Assembly (NCBI GenBank): GCA_022747635.1
Contig: JAKTNV010000009.1
Span: 2,867,564 to 2,931,563 of the forward strand
Length of the DNA: 64,000 bases
DNA from: Hetaerina americana
Lineage: Eukaryota; Arthropoda; Insecta; Odonata; Calopterygidae
Reading direction: 5' to 3'
Part shown: positions 57,313-64,000 of the stretch, piece by piece
How the letters are laid out: each line of letters opens with the position of its first letter
Numbering within the stretch: the stretch's first letter is position 1
Made by a program: the position numbers and the translations under genes
The notes under the pieces: generated by a model
What the model saw: only the letters and a program-made list of their open reading frames with translations
What the model was told of the DNA's origin: nothing
The model's database searches: none

Positions 57313-58741
57313 CGTGGTTTGTCAGAAAAAATTAAGACACCTTAGAACGCGAGATATTACCTGTCCGGTTCTAGTAAGATGTCCACGCCCACAATCATAG
57401 CCATTTACATCACGCAAAAATTTCCCATTACGTGTATTATGAGAAGCGAGGAGTACCGTTTGGAGAAGTATTTTGGGGAGCAGGGGAATATCTGGACCTA
57501 ATGGAAGTCTGGCGTCTTTGCTGACAATTCAGGATCATGCCAAACGGCCCTTGTTCCATTTTGGCATCCACTTCGCGGCTCCCGAAAATGTCCCAACCGC
57601 CGGCCCTTAAAAGGGTTCCGGCGAGGGTATTATTCATAGCTCTCCACTTCGAATAAGGCCCATGGCCGATAAACATAGATTGCCACGCTTGCTCATAGGA
57701 CTCCCCTCGCCTTCGCTGACACGCTTTGTCACCCTCGTCCATTTTACCGCCACTGGTCGGACACTCTCTACTCCTCCCACTTACGTCATCCTTTGCTTAC
57801 TCTTTTCCCATTTCATCGCCCTCTTTCTCCACTGTAATTTACTTTGTGTGTGTTAGTGTGCATATTAATTTATACTTATATATAGATGGACCATATACAT
57901 ATATATATAGATGTATAATTTTTTTTAGCCGTGTTAACAGGTGCGTAATGCATGTCTGTCTGTCTACATGTACATTTTATGGCCGTTATAATATGTATAT
58001 GATGATGGGCTAAATGGAAGGAGGGAGCATATGGTCTCAACTTCGCCCAAATAAAGATCTCTATCTCTGTCTATTCATCCGCATACAAGTTTGGCGTCAT
58101 TTTCGGTCGTCCACCTGAAATGACGAGGCTTACGGAAGTGTTAATGTGAGGGCGTCCAAGGCCGAGGGAAGGGCGGAGACGGAGGATTCCCGAGCCGAGA
58201 GAGGGGTGAGGCGATCGATTTGACTTTCACTGCAGTGAAAGGGGGAGAGGGTTGCCACGGGGTGGAGGGAGAGAAAGAGGCGGGAGTGAGGTGGGGGGCA
58301 TTGGAGAGGTATGTCCTCGAAGGGGGGGGGTTAGGTACTTTGCACCCTTTAGGGAGGCGTGGGGATAAGAGATAGGATGGGCATATTCACGATCATGCGA
58401 TGCCCAGCAAAGAGAGGAGACTAAGAGACAATCGCGAAATATTTGCGGCGGTTATTTGAGTGATGGCGTCACCATGGCAACACTATTTGGGAAGACAGCC
58501 GGCAAATGCCACAACTCATTATCCCTCGACTTCGAACGACGGACCTGACCCCCCGCATTTGATGGAGAGATTCCACCTAGCGACGCCGGACACTCACAAA
58601 CCGTCGACACAAAATGAAACTAAAGCAGAACGATAACATCAAGACTCCAATCACACCGCGGAACCATAGAAGCCACGCTCGAAAACATTTATTTCTAAAA
58701 TATTTGATTCCAATTAAATGTAAATTACGTTTCCTCGATCC
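57313..58741. other. Unassigned sequence
   Basis: No recognised domain. A short degenerate TA run lies at 57880-57912. 58120-58380 is G-rich. The 101-codon minus frame at 57437-57742 has no known motif. Confidence 0.35.
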
Positions 58742-58805
58742 CTCTAGTGGTTAGAGCATCGGCCCGGCAAGCTGAAAGATCCGGTGTTCAAGTCCCGGGC
58801 AAGGA
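58742..58805 (+). mobile_element. tRNA-like SINE head
   Basis: CCTCTAGTGGTTAGAGCATC (A-box region) and GGTGTTCAAGTCCCGGGCAA (B-box region). The 5' acceptor half and 3' end do not pair well, so it is more likely a SINE head or tRNA pseudogene than a tRNA gene. Confidence 0.55.
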
Positions 58806-58929
58806 GATGTTTTTGCGCTTGTGATTTGCTCGAATCCGCCTTCCCTACCTCTCCTGTGCTCTCTCCTAGGTGAAGAGAGTCTGCGGGAATCGCGTCTTTT
58901 TTATGCCGGAGAGGCGAGTGGCGGGCAAT

Positions 58930-59145
58930 GTTCCACAAAACATGAAATTTGCGGAATAGCACATAAAAAGTTGGGATTCATAAAAAGAATACTTGGGAAT
59001 TGTAATGAAAGGGTCAATGAGCTATTTTATTTCACTTTAGTTAGACCCCCATTAGGGTATGCTGCAAGTTTATGGGATCCTCATGAAGTAGGCGTAATTA
59101 TGGAATTAGATCGAGTGCAACGTAGAGTGCATACTCTAGACGGCG
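58930..59145 (+). pseudogene. LINE type L fragment
   Basis: ICGIAHKKLGFIKRILGNCN (58950-59005), then ERVNELFYFTLVRPPLGYAA, SLWDPHEVGVIMELDRVQRR. This is the segment after the active site, closest to the copy at 52920-53110. It is cut at both ends. Confidence 0.85.
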
Positions 59146-59207
59146 TACTCACTCAAAGTGCCCTCCACAAAGCACCTCAAGTAGGGATCAAGATACCTCT
59201 GAAAAAT

Positions 59208-59285
59208 ATTCAACACCGCCGGGATTTGAACCCGCGCCCTCAGGGTGGGAAGCCAGTACGTTAGCCCCCGCACCATCTCGATCCC
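59208..59285 (-). mobile_element. tRNA-like SINE head, minus strand
   Basis: The minus strand starts GGGGATCGAGATGGTGCGGG and has the B box GGGTTCAAATCCC (59221-59233). The GAGATGGTGCGG start is shared with the SINE at 11815. Confidence 0.6.
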
Positions 59286-60039
59286 CAGGAAATTAGAAGA
59301 GGGCGTATTAGTGGTACTGAGAATGTATTTGTATTTAATTTTGACATGCACGTAATATTTCTCACACGCAATTGAATATATTGTTCAAAAACACAAGTGC
59401 GGAAACGTAACTGCGTGCATACATGCCTGCAGCCTTCACGCAATAATTGACTTGTTTGACTAAATCCCAAATTGAGGTCTTCAAGTAAACACACGCGTGT
59501 GGTCAGCATATTCTTTTATTGAATTTACATAATCGATAACTAATTTCTGTTTTATCGATGCATTAACTGTATGTATGCTAAGGAATATATTTACGTCAAC
59601 ATTTCTGGTTCCTGTTTTCCTTCGTTTCAATGACTTCGTCGCTACTCCTTCTGGGATATTTAATTCTAGCTCGCATCTTTCACCTATGTCATTGTTCACC
59701 TTCACTCCTGTCTCTTTCGGCTAAATCTCCAGAGGGCATTCAGCCAGTTGCCGATTCCCTTGGCTGGGGCCTGGATTTAACCACTAAAAATGAATGATTA
59801 TGTATTCCTTGAAAATAAATACAAAACGAGCAGATCTTCACCGATGAATACACTCGGAGGTGCTCGGATTGACACTGCAGACCATGTAAAAAACTTGGGT
59901 GTTACACAACGGATCTTACATGGAAAAACCACATACTACACAGCTTTCGATGTATCAGCATCGCATTGAAATCACCTTCATATATTTTTAACGTGAGCAA
60001 AATAGGGTAGTTCGGATGAAGTTTCCCATCTACCTCTGC
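59286..60039. other. Unassigned sequence
   Basis: No recognised feature. Confidence 0.35.
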
Positions 60040-60640
60040 CCAATACCCTGCCAGCCACCGCAAGGGCGCGAGGCTTGGGGTGTTAGATCACCATCCGTAA
60101 AGCAGAATGACCCCACATGTAAAAACCAACAAATAAATGCATATCTACATCCACAGAGGCAAATGCGATATTCATGCGAAAACCTTTACAACTTACATGT
60201 ATGCCTATACACATATTAGAGCATGCGCACCGGCGAATATGTATGCAATGCCTATGCAACGTTTAATCTTGCCTTGACTTGTAAATTAAGTGCCTTGAAT
60301 ATTTCTACGGTGACTCTGGCTTCTTGCTTTTATGATTCCTGATATCCCGGCGAAAGAACGAGTATTTGTATCTATTTGTACTGGAATCCATCTCCCTTAT
60401 CTTATTTCATTTATGGTCTGATCTACCTAAATAGTGTGAGGCCAACATAATTATTCCTTTAGTGTCATTTGTTGACGTCATTTTTTCTGAACCTTTCTAA
60501 GAGTCTAAATCTCGCTCGTTCGCTTTGCATCTCAAGTGGCTCCCAACATAATTCCCCTAAGAGACCTGTCACACTTCTGTTCTTTTCATAACAATTATTG
60601 ACCAATCTGGTGGATTTTCTCTGGACTTACCCAATTCTTC
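60040..60640 (-). mobile_element. LINE type L 3' fragment, minus strand
   Basis: The minus strand gives KSTRLVNNCYEKNRSVTGLL (60560-60620), then WEPLEMQSERARFRLL (compare WESLAERRFNTRLKLL at 19430) and SFFRRDIRNHK near 60340. The 3' UTR has CATGCGAATATCGCATTTGC and the conserved end at 60045-60100. Stops and frameshifts are present. Confidence 0.75.
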
Positions 60641-62326
60641 TGTTTTCACGCCGTGATGATTGGCGCAACTTACTTTTTCCCGCATATCGTACATATATGT
60701 CAATTGCCTAAACTAAATGGGATTCTGGGGGAAGTCTCAGCTGAATATCAAATTAAAACGACGATCAGAATGACAATTGCGGGGGCATTTGCATGTCTTT
60801 CTTTCCTCCTCGGATTGCCATGGCGACAGCTGCCGCTCGAATCGCGGGATCACGCTGTAACTATGTGTGAGTCGGTCGGAGGGTCCTTCAACAATCCTCA
60901 TGTCTTTAAGAAAGCCTCAGACAAGGATTCGCATGAGAAGTGACCCAAAGGTCGCGAAGGCTCTCGAAATATCACATTGGTGCATTCCCCCCGGATTCGA
61001 CCCGTTTTCTTCACGTGCTAGATATTTTCTAATTGCATTAATTCCAAAGAAAGTTTGACTGAGGGAATTATTCCGAGTCGCGGGCATCGCTGTTTCTCTT
61101 CAACTCGCGACACGTGATTTGCGTCATGAACTTAGACGCTAAAACCACTGAAGTAGTTGCGTCGAGTTGCACGCAGTAGGTGTGAACAACACGTTCCGTT
61201 TTTGGTAATTCTACGCATCTTGACGATACAAAAAAGTATTGAAGCTATATTTTTATACTATACCAAATAATAACATAGTATAAGCAATCCTTGCGCAGGC
61301 CATCGTCATTAAAAAATAATGCCTTCTCCCCTGTCTGAAATGACTTGGAAATGCAATCGAGGGGGAGAGAGCGAGAGAGATCTCTATTTAGCACCGTCCG
61401 AATCAGGCGTCTCCTGCGGACACTTTGGCGGAGGGCGCCCTTCACTCCTTGCGTGCGATGACGTCTTCCTTCCGCAGCAGGTCTCTCCTCTCGAGCTACC
61501 TAAATAGGCATTGCCTTCGCAAAGAGCCTCAACATGGGCAAAAGCGGGACGAGGGCTGAGATGAGATGCCTTTCACATTTCAAGGGAGAGACGCTTGCGA
61601 AACACGTCACGCTGACGTCGCCGCCACTGTGCCTCGCGACGAATGTGAAAACGTTGAGCGACCTCTACGTACATGCGGCGGGCGCGATACTAGGCCAGTC
61701 GGATGGATATATCAAGTGCATTGCAGCAAGTGTTTTACAGCCCACCATGCCATTGCTATTTCGCCTTTTATTTCAGGGAACGAAGCACTTGATTTTTGTG
61801 AGAGAAACAATTAAAGTGGACGATAATAATTACAATTACGTGCATGCCCTTAACCTGGAAGTGCAATTATTCACGAAACAAAAACTGGCACATGTTAAAC
61901 GGAGGGCATTTCTACAACAAACGTCTTTATGCTCGCGGATGATTACTCAAAAGATTAGCGAAATTCATCAATACGATTCGACATTTGGAATGCGCAGTAT
62001 TCGTACGTATTCTATCAGGCAAAATAGAAATCAATATGAGTGAAGATATTTACAAACTGACTAAACACACAAACTTGGAAATCCTCTCGGATAGGAGAGA
62101 GATTTTGGATCTGTGACAATAAACCCTTCCCTCGCGGTACTCTTCAAATATTGAGTTTATCAAGTGTACTTGCCCCAATCAAGATTCAATAACCTCCAAG
62201 ATTCCAACAATTCCCAGGCACCGCTTTTGATTGCCGGACCAGGAGGCCTCTCAAGCGAGAATACATATTCGTATGTTCGCTCATTTCATTGTCTTTTGGC
62301 TCTTCTAAGGCTTTGGCTACTGACAC
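60641..62326. other. Unassigned sequence with one 169-codon frame
   Basis: The plus frame at 61534-62043 (starting MGKSGTRAEMRCLSHFKGET) has no recognised domain, no signal peptide and no clear membrane segment. A second frame overlaps its first half. It could be chance or an unrecognised exon; I lean to chance. Confidence 0.3.
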
Positions 62327-62770
62327 TCAGGGTTTCTATAAAACGTATGGGTGACAATGTTTTCCTTTCCCTGTGCTGGTAGTGCTGAATTCAGACCGTC
62401 GTCGGTTTGCAAGTGTGCGCATGATCGCAGATATCGTACATTGGCATTGACATAAGACAGTGCACACACACCATTATCACAAAAAAATGGCGATTTGAAA
62501 GATCTACGCTAAACTTGTCCTACCGAAGGTTTGTGGACGGAAGATCAAGAAAAGCAGAGCCGAGTGTCTTTGCTTGCGAAGACCTTCTGTAACGACATTG
62601 CGACGATTCCCCAACCCCCTTACAGTCCACCAGCAGAAGACTACTCGTATTTCATATTCCCAAAATTGAAATTCTCCCTCGAAGGGCACCATCAAGAAGC
62701 TTGCACGCGTACCCTTAAGGATCTTCCGGAATCCACCTTTCAGGGAGCCTTCGAGACGTGTAAAAGGTCT
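62327..62770 (+). mobile_element. Internally deleted mariner, family C copy 3
   Basis: Starts at a terminal-repeat-like GGGTTTCTATAAAACGTATG (62330-62349; compare TGGTTTATATAAAGTGTCAT on the minus strand of copy 1). Next come GAATTCAGACCGTCGTCGG, the junction AAAAGCAGAGCCGAGTGTCT (62551-62570) and then the C-terminal part ATIPQPPYSPPAEDYSYFIF, PKLKFSLEGHH and CTRTLKDLPESTFQGAFET. The first two catalytic regions are missing. The 3' end is truncated: similarity stops near 62770 without a terminal repeat. Confidence 0.85.
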
Positions 62771-62989
62771 ACTACAAGTCTGTCCCATAATGACTTGTTT
62801 TTTCTCGTATGGACGGACGAGGGAAGGTTTGTCTGATTGGGTTCGATGAAGGGGAGTCTCAAGAAAGGCTGAAGGCCGGTAAGCAGATGGCAACCAGCCT
62901 TTGCAGAGTGGGGAACGTTCGTTTGCGAAACCTCTATCACTTGACCTCGTTACGCTCCCTCTTGAACCGATTTTTAGAAGAGCGCTAAG

Positions 62990-63690
62990 CCATCAAATGT
63001 CGCGTGAAATAGGAGAAAATCTAGAAAGAGACTCATGACATGCTCAAGGCATATGGTGATAACGCCATGATTAGATCGGGTGATTTTGAGGGGCACGAGG
63101 TGTTTCGCGAGGGTAGAGAAGATGTTGAAGACGCCGAACGTTCAGGACGCCCGTCGACCTCAAAATGTGATGAAAATCCTTCAATACTAAAGGCTTTTTT
63201 GGAAAAGGATTGCAGATTAAGTGTTCGCATGGATTGTGATGTACTGGGCATCCCTAAAAGTGATGTGCATCGACTTGTGACCTATGGCATGGGTATGAGA
63301 AGGATGTGTGCGAAGTTGGTGCCGCGAGTGCTCTCGGACGAACAAAAGGAAACTCGCACGCGGATCTGCCAAGAGACTCTAGACCAATTGAAGCGCGAGG
63401 ATCCATATTGTTTAGAAAATGCCCCACCAGAACACTTTCTCTTCCCCTGCCTCAAATCCGAGCTGAAAGGACGTCACCACATTGCAAGCGTTACGGTAGG
63501 TCGTGACGAGGGAGCTTGGCAGCTTTCCGAGCGCCGCCTTTCAGAAGGCTTACAAGGCGTGGGAAAACCCAACGGCAGCGGTGTGTGGACGCATGAGGGT
63601 GCTATTTCTAAGACTTTTGAGTTTGCGTAACAAATCTGGCGATATATTTTTTAATCCAATCATTCCTACCACTTTTGGGTGAGGTCTTGG
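62990..63690 (+). mobile_element. Internally deleted mariner, family D copy 2
   Basis: Carries an open frame (63040-63630) and a 3' end (CCAATCATTCCTACCACTTT) related to that of copy 1 at 49120. The 5' end is not defined. It lies about 200 bp after a copy of family C. Confidence 0.8.
63040..63630 (+). pseudogene. Fused HTH/C-terminal mariner frame, 196 codons
   Basis: Begins MLKAYGDNAMIRSGDFEGHE, the end of the first HTH region. ERSGRPSTSKCDENPSILKA, the second HTH (CRLSVRMDCDVLGIPKSDVH), MRRMCAKLVPRVLSDEQKET and TRICQETLDQLKREDP follow. Then, without the first two catalytic aspartates, it runs into LENAPPEHFLFPCLKSELKG, where the third catalytic Asp appears as Glu. After GRHHI the frame shifts away from the family sequence yet stays open to the stop at 63630. 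It cannot be catalytic. Whether a DNA-binding product is made is unknown. Confidence 0.75.
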
Positions 63691-64000
63691 ATAACTGGAA
63701 AGAAATGTTACAACAGCTGGGGGTTGGAATAAAAGTTATCTTTTCGCCATTTGCATTATTTACCTAGTGATTGATTTTTTAATACACATATTTCACTGCG
63801 ATGATGTTTAATTTCTTTTCCCGAATAAATAATTAGAATCCCGTTCGCGTTCGTTGGCGACGCTTTTGGGCAGGTGGAGACTTTTCGAAATTGGAAACAA
63901 ACAAATCAAAATTTCCGGCGTACGGATGTCGCATTATGACTCCGAAGTCGCCATACTTATCGCATAACCTTCGAGGTCGTTCGTCACTTCTCCGCGTAAA
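63691..64000. other. Unassigned sequence
   Basis: No recognised feature to the end of the window. Confidence 0.35.

Noticed and set aside
61534..62043. 169-codon plus-strand frame
   Set aside because: No recognised domain, and an overlapping frame covers its first half. Kept only as a note in the unassigned entry.
1..64000. CRISPR array, operon or prokaryotic gene cluster
   Set aside because: No regularly spaced direct repeats, no dense same-strand frames; the content is typical of a eukaryotic repeat-rich genome.

Overview
This window looks like repeat-rich intergenic or intronic DNA from an arthropod, probably an insect. The species cannot be fixed from the sequence. The evidence is the density of mariner transposons, non-LTR retrotransposons of two types, a Penelope-like element, tRNA-derived SINEs and long (TA)n arrays, together with the absence of operons or dense reading frames. 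No host gene is recognised with confidence. The best candidate is one short 3'-terminal exon on the minus strand near 42.9 kb. Most long reading frames are transposon remnants or translations of microsatellites.

Layout. 1-9.7 kb: deleted mariner copies (3.5, 7.0, 8.4-9.7 kb), a retrotransposon fragment broken by a 170-bp fold-back, and two striking palindromes. 9.7-15.4 kb: SINE and MITE debris, ending in a 753-bp mariner derivative with perfect 33-bp terminal repeats and an HTH-only reading frame. 15.9-24.1 kb: a block of retroelements: an endonuclease-type LINE, a Penelope-like element with a GIY-YIG domain, a LINE with a 360-codon reverse transcriptase frame, and a second LINE type whose reverse transcriptase is inverted inside the element. 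24-34.3 kb: two deleted mariners, one apparently intact mariner (27706-29037), a LINE split by a DNA transposon, and a decayed mariner. 34.3-49 kb: mostly unassigned, with a microsatellite cluster, the candidate exon and three SINE copies. 49-64 kb: more deleted mariners, LINE copies, one LINE split by a full-length dead mariner, and the second copy of a 759-bp block that appears identical, in inverted orientation, to 8534-9292.

The main biological theme is mariner breakdown. Three separate mariner families each have two or three copies that share one internal deletion junction, and two further copies have deletions of their own. The deletions remove catalytic aspartates and keep ends, and in several copies helix-turn-helix coding as well. 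This is what amplified non-autonomous derivatives look like. One intact transposase is present, but its terminal repeats do not match those of the derivatives I could compare. Other unusual structures are a probable gene-conversion tract 47 kb long in span, a local inversion inside a LINE, and perfect hairpins with four-base loops. All family assignments come from reading translated motifs by eye; no database search was run.
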